64,000 nt of DNA from positions 1 through 64,000 of the forward strand of contig CAYQKV010000008.1 in NCBI GenBank assembly GCA_964418255.1, given 5' to 3'. This DNA comes from CAG-1782 sp964418255 (GTDB taxonomy: Bacteria; Bacillota; Clostridia; Christensenellales; DTU072). Of the stretch, positions 45,186-54,004 are shown piece after piece (position 1 is the stretch's first letter; the number at the start of each line of letters is the position of its first letter). Under the pieces are notes generated by a model. That model did not search any database. It had not been told where the DNA came from and saw nothing but the letters and a program-made list of their open reading frames with translations. A program made the position numbers and the translations under genes.

Positions 45186-46280
45186 ATGAAAGTCGTCGGC
45201 ACAATATTCAAAATTCTCGTAATAATCGCACTGATTGCGGTTATCGTTCTTATTATACTCTTCGGAGGCTCGTCTTCCGCCCCGCAATCTTTCGTCGCGG
45301 ACGAAAACAGTCAACCCGTCACCGCTCCCGCAACCGATTTTTCCGCATTGAAAAGCAAGCTGATTTCTTTTTCAAGCAGCGCCGCCTCCTCGGAAAGCGC
45401 GGACGCGGATTTAATCGAAACTTGCGCCGCAGCGTACAAACTCGCCTGTGAAAACGCAAAAAGCGCAGACAAAATGTATCTTTTCGTCAACTGCAACACG
45501 ACTATGTTCCCCGGCACGTTCCTTGAAATGCCGGTAATCGGCAACAGATATATTCTTAAAACCGGCACGGAATACTACTACACCGAATATTCCATTCCCG
45601 GCGGCGGGTTCGGCAGTCTTGCGGGAATGTTCGCACCCGAAAACACGACGTTCGCCCTTCGTTCTTATGCGGACGCGTCCTCGATGGACTATCTTTACAG
45701 CGAAAAGAGCCTTTCTCCCAAATTCATCACTTCGGAAAACGGAGACGTTACCGGCATTGAAAGATACTGGGACGACCCCGAAAAACAGGTTTCCGAAGAC
45801 AAATGGGCAAAAGAACAGCCTCTCGGAATTTTCTGCGATTCTCAAGACGGCGAATACACCGCGACCGACCAGAACATTCTTTCCGAAACCATCAAAACCG
45901 CGAAAGTCGAATATAAAACGAGCGATAGCGGCAACTATTTCGTCCTCACCCTCGAACTCGACACGGATAACCCGCTGACGACGGAAAGAAGTATCGACAA
46001 TCTCCGTCGCGGCGCGAATTCGTCCGACGCGAATTACACTTCTATGGTAGAAACCATCGAAATATGGGAAAACGGCTATTTCAAATACTTCCGAAGCGTC
46101 GACGAATGGGCGATGCACGGCAAGAAAGGCGGCATAAATTCCCGCATAGACTACGAAACCACGTTCTATTTCGACGTCGCGCACACTGACCCGAGCGTCT
46201 ATATGGATTTCGCCGAAGTCAAAGAAAACGCGCTTGGTTATAACGCAACCCGAGAACTCTCCGACCAAACGTTACACTGA
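45186..46280 (+). CDS. Membrane-anchored extracellular protein of unknown function between two inverted repeats
   Basis: 364 residues. One N-terminal TM helix (residues ~5-28, a signal anchor ending LFGG) followed by a Ser/Ala-rich linker and ~270 extracellular residues, beta-rich with several Tyr and Asp (MYLFVNCNTTMFPGTF, GTEYYYTEYSIPGGGFG, YFKYFRSVDEW). No named domain; the layout resembles LolA/LppX-like or other lipoprotein-like sensors only loosely. GGTGGA precedes the ATG. The last ~7 codons (SDQTLH, stop) lie inside the right-hand repeat, so the C-terminus appears to have been set by insertion of that repeat. Confidence 0.65.
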   Translation: MKVVGTIFKILVIIALIAVIVLIILFGGSSSAPQSFVADENSQPVTAPATDFSALKSKLISFSSSAASSESADADLIETCAAAYKLACENAKSADKMYLFVNCNTTMFPGTFLEMPVIGNRYILKTGTEYYYTEYSIPGGGFGSLAGMFAPENTTFALRSYADASSMDYLYSEKSLSPKFITSENGDVTGIERYWDDPEKQVSEDKWAKEQPLGIFCDSQDGEYTATDQNILSETIKTAKVEYKTSDSGNYFVLTLELDTDNPLTTERSIDNLRRGANSSDANYTSMVETIEIWENGYFKYFRSVDEWAMHGKKGGINSRIDYETTFYFDVAHTDPSVYMDFAEVKENALGYNATRELSDQTLH

Positions 46281-46742
46281 ATTTTACCGCAGTTGGTAAA
46301 GCCTTTGCTATGTTCCTTTTCAGACGACGAAAAGGAACGGAAAAGTCGGCAGGGAACAGAATTTCGAAGCAGTTCCCTGCACCCTCGCACGAAATAAGGG
46401 GTTCCCCCTTATTAAACCCCGAAAGCGGATAAACAAGAAAAGCAATTCGGGCGGGAGGGCAGGTCGACAATACTTGAACTTAGATATGCTTTTCGGGGGC
46501 AATCGCTCCAATGCCCCCGAACCCCTATTCCTCATAATTTTCCCATATAATTCCGACCTGTCTTTGCGTAGAACTTTACCGCAGTCGCTACCTTTTTGTG
46601 CGAGATAAAACCAGAGTTTTTTTCGCTTTTCCGTAAGTTGAGTCGGGGTCTCACGAAAAGCAGTATGCTTTTTGAGGTGGTATTTCTGTACATCGGTATA
46701 GCTACGGTTCGCTTACGGAAAAATCAACGCAATCTCTCCACT
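46258..46742 (-). mobile_element. MITE-like element, right copy (inverted, with inserts)
   Basis: Reverse-complement copy of the element at 44811. The outer end (46723-46742) matches the left copy's terminal repeat, and the hairpin at 46311-46337 and the Cys-less repeats matching TATCTCGCACAAAAAGGTAG are shared. Relative to the left copy it has ~60 extra bases at about 46640-46700 and ~160 extra bases at about 46385-46545. The inner terminal repeat is absent: homology stops at 46258 inside the end of the upstream gene. This accounts for most of the 650-base gap before tyrS. Confidence 0.68.
46384..46545. repeat. Palindrome-rich insertion inside the right MITE-like copy
   Basis: Segment absent from the left copy. 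Holds a 10-bp G-rich hairpin (TTCGGGGGCA at 46482-46491 with its complement at 46512-46521) and a second palindrome, AATAAGGGG with CCCTTATT, near 46392-46413. No reading frame of note. Confidence 0.5.
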
Positions 46743-46861
46743 CCGAGTTCTTAATTTCCTTTCTATTCAAGAATTTCATTTCCGTCGTTTTTTACGGCGG
46801 GTTATTTTTCGGTGCAAAACCCGATAAAACCGATTTTTTTGCTTTTTATCACGCATTTCGT

Positions 46862-46890
46862 TTGCTTTTATGGAAAAATAAAATTATAAT
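46862..46890 (+). promoter_or_regulatory. Sigma-A promoter of the tyrS operon
   Basis: TTGCTT at 46862-46867, 17-base spacer, TATAAT at 46885-46890. The ~35-base leader is too short for a T-box. Confidence 0.7.
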
Positions 46891-46930
46891 AATAGTTAAA
46901 TATATAATTAAGTAGTGAAACGGAGTGATT

Positions 46931-48148
46931 ATGGAAGAAAAAAGAAACGTAATGGATATTCTGCGGGAAAGAGGTTTTATCAAACAGACGGTTTTCGAAG
47001 ACGACCTCTATAAACTTCTCGGTTCGGAATCCGTTCCCTTCTATATCGGTTTCGACCCCACGGCGGACAGCCTTCACGTCGGACATTTTCTCGCCCTTAT
47101 GGCGATGAGCCATATGCAAAAAGCGGGACACAAACCCATAGTTCTCATCGGCGGCGGCACGGCTATGGTCGGCGACCCATCGGGCAGAACGGATATGCGC
47201 AGTATGATGACGAAAGAAACCATCGCGCACAACTGCGACTGTTTCCGCACGCAAATGAGCAGATTTTTCTCGTTCGAGGGAGAAAACGCGGCGATTATGG
47301 TAAACAACGCCGACTGGTTGTTAAACTTAAACTACATCGATTTTCTCCGCGAAATCGGCGCGAATTTTTCGGTAAACCGTATGCTTACCGCCGAATGTTT
47401 CAAACAGCGTCTCGAACGCGGTCTGTCTTTCCTTGAATTCAACTATATGCTTATGCAAAGTTACGACTTCCTCGTCCTTTGCCGCAAATACGGTTGTCTT
47501 CTCGAATGCGGCGGCGACGACCAGTGGTCGAACATTCTCGCGGGCGCGGACCTTATAAGAAGAAAAGAAGGAAAAGCGGCGTACGCTATGACGTTTGAAC
47601 TTCTCACCACCAGCGAGGGCAAAAAAATGGGTAAAACGCAAAAAGGCGCGGTATGGCTCGACCCGAAAAAGACCTCCCCTTACGAGTTCTTCCAATACTT
47701 CCGCAACGTCGACGACGCGGACGTAAACAAGTGTATGCGTTTCCTCACTTTCCTTGATATGGAAGAAATAAACGCTCTTACCGCGCACAAAGACGAACGT
47801 ATGAACGCCGCGAAAGAGCGCCTCGCTTACGAAGTCACCAAAATCGTGCACGGAGAGGAAGAAGCGCAAAAAGCTCTCGCTCAGGCAAAAGGCGCGTTCG
47901 GCGGAAACTCCGAAGAAATGCCGTCGGTAAATATAAATATCGAAAGCCGCAACATAATCGACGTTCTCCTTGCCGCGCAGGTGGTAAAGAGCAAAGGCGA
48001 AGCCCGCCGTCTCATCGACGGAAAAGGGGTAAAAATCGACGAGACCGTCGTAGACAGTTACGACCGCGAACTCACCGACAGCGAATACGTAAACGGTTTC
48101 GTTCTCCATAAAGGTAAAAAAGTTCACCTTCGCGTAAAAATAGGCTGA
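46931..48148 (+). CDS. tyrS: Tyrosine--tRNA ligase
   Basis: Class Ic aminoacyl-tRNA synthetase charging tRNA-Tyr. ATG at 46931 (GGAG five bases before it) is preferred over a GTG at 46925. 405 residues. HIGH motif as HVGH in ADSLHVGHFLALM, tyrosine site in QSYDFLVL and GGDDQWSNI, KMSKS motif as KKMGKT, and a C-terminal S4 RNA-binding domain (AAQVVKSKGEARRLIDGKGVKI). The KMGKT variant is common in the TyrRS type with ~400 residues. First gene of a six-gene operon; its TGA overlaps the next ATG by one base. Confidence 0.97.
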   Translation: MEEKRNVMDILRERGFIKQTVFEDDLYKLLGSESVPFYIGFDPTADSLHVGHFLALMAMSHMQKAGHKPIVLIGGGTAMVGDPSGRTDMRSMMTKETIAHNCDCFRTQMSRFFSFEGENAAIMVNNADWLLNLNYIDFLREIGANFSVNRMLTAECFKQRLERGLSFLEFNYMLMQSYDFLVLCRKYGCLLECGGDDQWSNILAGADLIRRKEGKAAYAMTFELLTTSEGKKMGKTQKGAVWLDPKKTSPYEFFQYFRNVDDADVNKCMRFLTFLDMEEINALTAHKDERMNAAKERLAYEVTKIVHGEEEAQKALAQAKGAFGGNSEEMPSVNINIESRNIIDVLLAAQVVKSKGEARRLIDGKGVKIDETVVDSYDRELTDSEYVNGFVLHKGKKVHLRVKIG

Positions 48149-48762
48149 TGAACTATTTCACCGTCGAAGACGAAGCGTTCGCAGATTACGAAATAAAGCG
48201 TTCCCTCTTTTCCGCTTCCCTTAAAGGCATAAGCGGTTTCGACGAAGGAATCGCCTACGTAAAAAGCGTGGCGAAGAGATATTCCGACGCTACGCACAAC
48301 TGCTACGCTATCCTGTGTAAAGACGGAGAACAGAAATTTTCCGACGACGGCGAGCCGTCGGGAACGGCGGGGCTTCCCATTCTGCAAGCCCTGAAAAAAA
48401 ACAACCTTACCGACGTAGCCTGCGTAGTCACGCGGTACTTCGGCGGAATAAAATTAGGCGCGAGCGGGCTGCTTGCCGCCTACACGAAAGCCGCGACAAG
48501 CGCGATTTCTTCCGCAAAAATATGCGAAATGAAAGAAAGCTACGTTTATGTTTTCGACGTATCCTACTCCGATTACGAAAAGGCGTCGCGCGTTACGTTA
48601 TCCTCGGGCGGAAAGGTTCTGAAAACCGAATACGGCTCGCAAATAAAACTTGTCGCAGCCGTTCCCATAGCGGACAACGCGACGTTTCTCGACAAGTTAA
48701 ACGAAACGTTCGGAGGGAAAACGCTTCCCGTTATCGTTAAAACGGGATACGAAACATACTGA
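48148..48762 (+). CDS. yigZ: YigZ/IMPACT family protein
   Basis: 204 residues, the usual size. Conserved IMPACT core: THNCYAIL, KFSDDGEPSGTAGLPIL, VVTRYFGGIKLGASGLLAAYTKA, then a small C-terminal ferredoxin-like domain. Eukaryotic IMPACT binds ribosomes and GCN1; bacterial members are of uncertain role, perhaps in translation. The start shares one base with the tyrS stop, fitting a translation-linked function. Confidence 0.93.
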   Translation: MNYFTVEDEAFADYEIKRSLFSASLKGISGFDEGIAYVKSVAKRYSDATHNCYAILCKDGEQKFSDDGEPSGTAGLPILQALKKNNLTDVACVVTRYFGGIKLGASGLLAAYTKAATSAISSAKICEMKESYVYVFDVSYSDYEKASRVTLSSGGKVLKTEYGSQIKLVAAVPIADNATFLDKLNETFGGKTLPVIVKTGYETY

Positions 48763-48786
48763 AACTTATTTTTGAGAGGTACATAT

Positions 48787-49842
48787 ATGAAAATCACTCT
48801 TACGAAGAACAAGAAAACAAAACCCGACTTTTCCAAGTTAGGCTTCGGCAAGTATTTTACCGACCATATGCTCGTGATGAACTTTTCAGGCGGCGCGTGG
48901 AGCGAACCCGAAATCGTTCCGTATTCCGCGTTCGACCTCGAACCCTGCACGAACGTGCTTCATTACGGTCAGGGAATTTTCGACGGACTCAAAGCCTACA
49001 AAACTCCCGAAGGCAAAATCACTATGTTCCGCGCTTACGACAATCTCAACCGTATCAACAAATCGGCTGAGAGACTCTGTATGCCTACTATCGACGTGGA
49101 AAAAGTTATGGCGGGACTTAAAGAACTTCTCGTACTCGAACAGGACTGGATACCCACCGCGCCCGGAACAGCTCTTTACATTCGCCCCACGATGATAGCG
49201 AACGACAAAGCGCTTGGAGTACACGCTGCTCACAATTATATTTTCTTTATCATACTCAGCCCCGTAGGAAGCTATTACGCTCACGGACTCGCGCCGACCA
49301 AAATCATCATCGAAGAAGAATACGTCCGCGCGCCTATCGGAGGAACCGGAGAAGCCAAATGTATGGGGAACTACGCGGCAAGCCTTCTCGCGGGCGAAAT
49401 CGCCAACAAAAAAGGCTACGACCAGGTGCTCTGGCTTGACGGCAAAGAACATAAATACGTCGAAGAAGTCGGCGCGATGAATATTTTCTTCGTAATCGAC
49501 GGCGTGGTAGTCACCCCCGCTCTCGTAGGGTCCATTCTTCACGGCGTTACCCGCAGAAGCGTTATCGAAGTTCTGCAAAAAGACGGTTACAAAGTCGAAG
49601 AAAGGCGCATAAGCGTAGACGAAGTCGTTAAAGCTCACGCGGAGGGCAGACTTAACGAAGTGTTCGGCTCGGGCACCGCGGCGGTTATCTCCCCCGTAGG
49701 CGTACTCAATTTCCGCGGCGAAGACCTCGTGGTAAACAACAACGAAATGGGGGAAATCACCCGTCACGCATACGCTCGCATAACGGGAATACAGAACGGC
49801 TCGGCTCCCGACGAATTCGGTTGGGTCGTCCGCGTAAACTGA
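48787..49842 (+). CDS. ilvE: Branched-chain-amino-acid aminotransferase
   Basis: PLP enzyme for the last step of valine, leucine and isoleucine synthesis (2-oxoacid plus glutamate). ATG at 48787 is used, after AGAGGT; a TTG at 48772 is too early. 351 residues, fold-type IV. Seen: VLHYGQGIFDGLKAY, RIYRP-like LYIRPTMIAND, the PLP-Lys region GEAKCMGNYAASLLAG, EEVGAMNIFFV, and the phosphate-binding GSGTAAVISPVG. Length and motifs fit the BCAT group-II type. Third gene of the operon, followed after three bases by nadK. Confidence 0.95.
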   Translation: MKITLTKNKKTKPDFSKLGFGKYFTDHMLVMNFSGGAWSEPEIVPYSAFDLEPCTNVLHYGQGIFDGLKAYKTPEGKITMFRAYDNLNRINKSAERLCMPTIDVEKVMAGLKELLVLEQDWIPTAPGTALYIRPTMIANDKALGVHAAHNYIFFIILSPVGSYYAHGLAPTKIIIEEEYVRAPIGGTGEAKCMGNYAASLLAGEIANKKGYDQVLWLDGKEHKYVEEVGAMNIFFVIDGVVVTPALVGSILHGVTRRSVIEVLQKDGYKVEERRISVDEVVKAHAEGRLNEVFGSGTAAVISPVGVLNFRGEDLVVNNNEMGEITRHAYARITGIQNGSAPDEFGWVVRVN

Positions 49843-49845
49843 AAA

Positions 49846-50706
49846 ATGAACTGTAAAAAAATACTTTTCGTATCGAAGAATTCCGCCGCCGCGCTTCCCT
49901 ATATCGGGGAAGCGGCGGCTTTTCTCGCTACTCGCGGCATAAAAAGCGTCTGCCTTCCCGAAAGAAGCAAATTTTTCGAGGGCACGGGAGTAACCCCTCT
50001 CGAAGACAATCCCTCGGAAGCGGACGTAGCTCTCGTATTCGGGGGAGACGGCACTATACTGAAAACCGCCCGTCTTCTCATCGACTACAGCACGCCCATT
50101 CTCGGAATAAATATGGGCACGGTCGGTTATCTCGCCGATTCCGAACCCGCGGAGGCGGTCGCCGCTCTCAAAAAATTCCTCAACGGCGACTATAAAACGG
50201 AAAAACGCAGCGCGTTGCAGATTTCCGCCGCGGGAAAATCGTATACCGGAATAAACGAAGCCGTCGTCTATCGCGGCGGGCTCGGGCATATCCTCACACT
50301 GAACGTAAAAATCGACGGACAGGACATAGAAACCATTCGCGCGGACGGCGTTATCGTCTCCACGCCCACGGGTTCGACCGCGTACAACCTCTCGGCGGGC
50401 GGTCCCATTATCGCGCCCCTTTCCCATACGTTCGTCCTGACTCCGATATGCGCTCATTCCCTTACCGCGCGCCCGATAGTCATCGGCGACGAAAGCGTGA
50501 TAACTCTCACGGCTTCCGACTTCCGCTCTAAAAGCGACAACCCCTCTCTCGACGTCGACGGAAAAACGGTGTTGCGCCTCGAAGAAAACTGTCGGGTCGA
50601 CGTGAAACTCGCAAAAAGCAAAGTCACTCTCGTAAGAACAAACCCCACCAGCTTTTACAAAGCGCTTCAAACCAAACTGGGCGCTTCGAACCCGGAGCAA
50701 AGATGA
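49846..50706 (+). CDS. nadK: NAD kinase
   Basis: Phosphorylates NAD+ to NADP+. 286 residues. The catalytic GGDGT is in LVFGGDGTILKTARL, NxxG-type GINMGTVGYLAD follows, NEAVVYRG carries the conserved Asn-Glu, and the Gly-rich DGVIVSTPTGSTAYNLSAGGPI motif is complete. Starts three bases after ilvE without a ribosome site of its own, so re-initiation is likely. The stop overlaps the next start (ATGA). NADPH demand for amino-acid synthesis may explain the pairing with ilvE. Confidence 0.96.
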   Translation: MNCKKILFVSKNSAAALPYIGEAAAFLATRGIKSVCLPERSKFFEGTGVTPLEDNPSEADVALVFGGDGTILKTARLLIDYSTPILGINMGTVGYLADSEPAEAVAALKKFLNGDYKTEKRSALQISAAGKSYTGINEAVVYRGGLGHILTLNVKIDGQDIETIRADGVIVSTPTGSTAYNLSAGGPIIAPLSHTFVLTPICAHSLTARPIVIGDESVITLTASDFRSKSDNPSLDVDGKTVLRLEENCRVDVKLAKSKVTLVRTNPTSFYKALQTKLGASNPEQR

Positions 50707-51977
50707 AATATTCCTGGTACAGACTCGACAATTCCGCGGTAATGTATCAAATGATACTTACGCCCAAAGCGCAAAGTCTTTTCCGCCTCGGAGTAAAACT
50801 TTACGAAAACGTCGACCGTAACGCTCTGGAAAAAGCGGTTGAAAAAGCGTTCGCACGCTATCCGTATTTCAAAAGCGAATTAAAGCGCGGATTTTTTCGT
50901 CCGTATCTCGACGAAAACAAACTTCCATTTATTATCGAAGAGGACGACGGCGTTTTGCTTAAACTCATCGATTTCGCTCACAACAATCGGTATCTCATAC
51001 GCGTATCCTACTACGGAAAAAGAATTTTTATCGACTTTTTTCACGGACTGTGCGACGGCACGGGCGCTCTCGAATTCATTAAAACCGTCATATTTTGTTA
51101 CTTCGATACTCTCGGCGTAAACTTCCCCGAAAAAAATATTCTAACTCCGTCCTCTTTGCCTGACCCCGAAGAAACGGAAGACGCGTTCGCCAAATACTAC
51201 GAAAAACCAAAATTCGTAAAAGGCATAAACAGTATGGCGGGAGGAAAAGCGTTCGGGTTAAAAGGAAAAACTTTCTCCTCGACGGGTTTCGGACTCGTTC
51301 AGGCTACGGTAAAAACCGACGCGCTACTTGCCGCGGCAAGAAAACGAAACTGTTCTATTACCGTATTTTTAACCGCTCTTATGCTTTCTTCGGTTGCCGA
51401 AACACAGTATAAGGATACCTCAAAATGCAATTTAACGGCGTTTGTTCCGATAAACTTACGGAGACGGTACCCGAGCAAAACGCTGGGTAATTTTACCGCT
51501 TTCGCCAAAATAATAGTTCCGCGCGGCGTTCCCCTCGATTTCGAAAATCTCGTTCCCACGGTAAAAGAACTTCTCGAGGAACAACTATCGGAAAGCGAAC
51601 TTTTGCTGAAACTCGGATTCACTTCCTTGCTTGCGAAAATGCCCCTTATGAAGTATATGCCGCTGTTTATCAAGGGCTACTTTTCCCGCCTTGGAAGAAA
51701 ATTATCCCGTCCGAAACAGACGTTTATCCTCTCGAATTTAGGCAACGTGGAACTCGGCGAAAATTCGCTTATAGACGAATTTTTATTCAATCTCAACTGC
51801 AACAAAAAAACGCCCGACAACGTGGCGGTGGTTTCTTACGGCGGCAAGACCGTTATTTCCTTTACGCGCAAGCTGATTTCCACCGAAAACGAACGCGTTT
51901 TCTGTTCCCGCCTCGCCTCTCTTTGCGGCGACGTGGAAGTTATCTCGAATTTCAGGGAGGAATGCGATGCGCTGTAA
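50703..51977 (+). CDS. HxxxD-motif acyltransferase-like protein (alcohol-acetyltransferase/condensation-domain fold)
   Basis: 424 residues. The pattern DFFHGLCDGTGAL near residue 114 is the HxxxD active site of the chloramphenicol-acetyltransferase-like fold that includes condensation domains and fungal alcohol acetyltransferases; VPINLRRRYPSKTLGNF further on is the second typical block. It should transfer an acyl group to an alcohol or amine, but donor and acceptor are unknown. Overlaps nadK by ATGA and the zinc-ribbon gene by 11 bases, which suggests the last two proteins work together. Confidence 0.72.
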   Translation: MKYSWYRLDNSAVMYQMILTPKAQSLFRLGVKLYENVDRNALEKAVEKAFARYPYFKSELKRGFFRPYLDENKLPFIIEEDDGVLLKLIDFAHNNRYLIRVSYYGKRIFIDFFHGLCDGTGALEFIKTVIFCYFDTLGVNFPEKNILTPSSLPDPEETEDAFAKYYEKPKFVKGINSMAGGKAFGLKGKTFSSTGFGLVQATVKTDALLAAARKRNCSITVFLTALMLSSVAETQYKDTSKCNLTAFVPINLRRRYPSKTLGNFTAFAKIIVPRGVPLDFENLVPTVKELLEEQLSESELLLKLGFTSLLAKMPLMKYMPLFIKGYFSRLGRKLSRPKQTFILSNLGNVELGENSLIDEFLFNLNCNKKTPDNVAVVSYGGKTVISFTRKLISTENERVFCSRLASLCGDVEVISNFREECDAL

Positions 51978-52620
51978 AAACTGTAATGTGGAAATAGCCT
52001 GCAAGTCTACCGTGTGTCCGCTTTGTCACGCGCCCCTCGTATCCGACGGCGAAGTTCCCTTTCCTACTCCCGCGGTAAAACGCATACTTTTAGGCAAATT
52101 TTCCGTCGCGTTCATCGCGCTCGGCGTCATCGTAAACATAATCTGCATCGCCCTTAATTTCATCTTCACCCCGAAAGTCTTGTGGTTTGTTCCCGTGTTC
52201 GTATCATTTATCTACGTATATTATTTCGTCAACGTAACCGTCGCGGCGAAACGCGGTTTTCACAAACGGATACTCGGACAGGTTCTTATTCTGACGGTTA
52301 TGTTCGCGGTGATAAAACTCGCCGTCGGCGGCAATCACTGGATTTTCATAACCTGGCTCCCCGCAATCTACCTCGCAAGCGATATTTTAATGCTGATTTT
52401 TATCTTCAAAAAACATAACGAATCCTCGAAATATATCGCGACTTTGCTCCTTCTCTGCATTTTCGGCGTTATCCCGTGCATAAGCGCGTACGTTTTCGAC
52501 CTATCGGTAAAACTGCCCTCGATAATAGCGACGTCGGTAAGCTTGCTTATTCTCGTCGTCGCGTTAATCGTCTGCCGCAAAACGATAGCCGACGAACTTA
52601 AAAAAGTTTTTCATCTGTAA
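51967..52620 (+). CDS. Zinc-ribbon integral membrane protein (DUF6320-like)
   Basis: 217 residues. N-terminal four-Cys zinc ribbon (CKNC at 3-6, CPLC at 17-20), a short linker, then about six TM helices from residue ~40 to the end. AGGGAGG precedes the ATG. The start lies inside the end of the acyltransferase gene. I recall DUF6320 proteins next to such acyltransferases in Clostridia, which matches, but I cannot check the family here. May hold the acyltransferase at the membrane. Confidence 0.68.
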   Translation: MRCKNCNVEIACKSTVCPLCHAPLVSDGEVPFPTPAVKRILLGKFSVAFIALGVIVNIICIALNFIFTPKVLWFVPVFVSFIYVYYFVNVTVAAKRGFHKRILGQVLILTVMFAVIKLAVGGNHWIFITWLPAIYLASDILMLIFIFKKHNESSKYIATLLLLCIFGVIPCISAYVFDLSVKLPSIIATSVSLLILVVALIVCRKTIADELKKVFHL

Positions 52621-52693
52621 TCTTTATAAAATTTCTCTCCGCCGATTTTCAAAAACTCTTCGAAAAATATCCGCGGTTTATTTCGGATTTTCG

Positions 52694-52723
52694 TTCACCG
52701 TTTGAAAAAGCCTCTCATATAAT
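52694..52723 (+). promoter_or_regulatory. Promoter of glmM, positioned for leaderless transcription
   Basis: TTCACC at 52694-52699, 18-base spacer, TATAAT at 52718-52723, then only six bases to the ATG at 52730. Confidence 0.6.
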
Positions 52724-52729
52724 ATACCG

Positions 52730-54004
52730 ATGATTTATTTCGGCACAGACGGTATTCGCAAAAAAAACGAATTTTTCACTCCCGACTTTCTTTCCCTTGT
52801 CGCAAACGGCGTCGCTTTGCTCCCTTCGTGCCGCAAAGTTGCCATCGCGCGCGACACCCGCGCGAGCGGAAAATATATGGAAGAAATTCTCATTGAAAAT
52901 CTGGTTAAACGCGGCGTAGACGTAGTTTCCCTCGGCATTATTCCCTCCCCCTGCCTCGCTTTCTGTACGAGAACGCTCGACTGCGACTACGGAATTATGC
53001 TTTCCGCAAGCCATAACCCGCCCTCTTATAACGGAATTAAACTCTTTCTCTCCGACGGAAGCAAAGCGCGGAAAGTTGAGGAAGAGATTATCGAAAGTTA
53101 CGTTCTTCGTCCGTTTTCCCTTCCCGAAAAAAATGGAAACATCACTCGGGCGGACGGAAAGAAAATCTATCTCGAATCTCTTTGTTCCTCTCTTCCCCGC
53201 CTTGACGGAATGAAAATCTTGCTCGATTGCGCCCACGGCGCGGCAAGCGGGCTATCTGGAGAAGTTTTTACCTACCTCGGCGCGGACGTAAGTCTATCAA
53301 ATGCGGACTTCGACGGCGAGAAGATAAACGTCGGTTGCGGCGCGGAACACGCCGACCTTCTCATTCCCCGCTCGTCAAATTTCGACGCCTGCTTTTCTTT
53401 CGACGGGGACGCGGACAGAGTTAAGGCAATAAAAAGCGGGAAAGTCTTAGACGGCGACCATATTATGTACTGCGCCGCCAAGGTTATGAAGCAAAGCGGT
53501 AAATTAAAAAATAACGCAGTTTGCGGAACCGTAATGACAAATTCGGGAGTCGAAAAGGCGTATTCAAGAAACGGAATAAGGCTATTTCGTTCGGACGTCG
53601 GCGACCGCGAAGTGTTCCGTACGATGCAGAAAAACAACCTTTCCCTCGGCGGGGAAAAGAGCGGACACATAATATTTTCCAACATATTGAAAACGGGCGA
53701 CGGCATACTGACCGCCGTGTTTTCTTCCGCGATTTTTTGTAAATACGAACTCGATACCCTTGACGACGCAAAAGATTTCCCGTCGGTAAGCGACGAACTT
53801 ATCGTAAGCGAAGCCGAGCGCGTTTCTTTTTCCGAAATATTCGGCAAAGGCATTTTCAAAGATGAAAACGGCGTGCGGTTTGTCGTGCGCGCAAGCGGCA
53901 CCGAGCCGAAAATTCGTTTTCTTGCCGAAAGCGAAGACATAACCCTCGCAAAAAATGCGTTGCAATCGGTCAAAAACGAAGTCGCGGAGAGGATAAAAAA
54001 ATGA
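52730..54004 (+). CDS. glmM: Phosphoglucosamine mutase
   Basis: Interconverts glucosamine-6-P and glucosamine-1-P for peptidoglycan precursors. 424 residues, slightly short of the usual ~445. Starts YFGTDGIR as in family members (without the usual following Gly), phosphoserine loop LSASHNPPSYNGIKLF, metal loop FSFDGDADRVKA, sugar loop GGEKSGHIIF, phosphate site RASGTEPKIR. The GEKSGH loop supports a glucosamine rather than glucose enzyme. No ribosome site precedes ATG. The stop overlaps the start of the GlmU-like gene (ATGA), so both steps are coupled. Confidence 0.92.
   Translation: MIYFGTDGIRKKNEFFTPDFLSLVANGVALLPSCRKVAIARDTRASGKYMEEILIENLVKRGVDVVSLGIIPSPCLAFCTRTLDCDYGIMLSASHNPPSYNGIKLFLSDGSKARKVEEEIIESYVLRPFSLPEKNGNITRADGKKIYLESLCSSLPRLDGMKILLDCAHGAASGLSGEVFTYLGADVSLSNADFDGEKINVGCGAEHADLLIPRSSNFDACFSFDGDADRVKAIKSGKVLDGDHIMYCAAKVMKQSGKLKNNAVCGTVMTNSGVEKAYSRNGIRLFRSDVGDREVFRTMQKNNLSLGGEKSGHIIFSNILKTGDGILTAVFSSAIFCKYELDTLDDAKDFPSVSDELIVSEAERVSFSEIFGKGIFKDENGVRFVVRASGTEPKIRFLAESEDITLAKNALQSVKNEVAERIKK

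Noticed and set aside
46740..46930. T-box leader before tyrS
   Set aside because: The leader is only ~35 bases after the promoter and no T-box core is visible. The gap before ileS is also too short.
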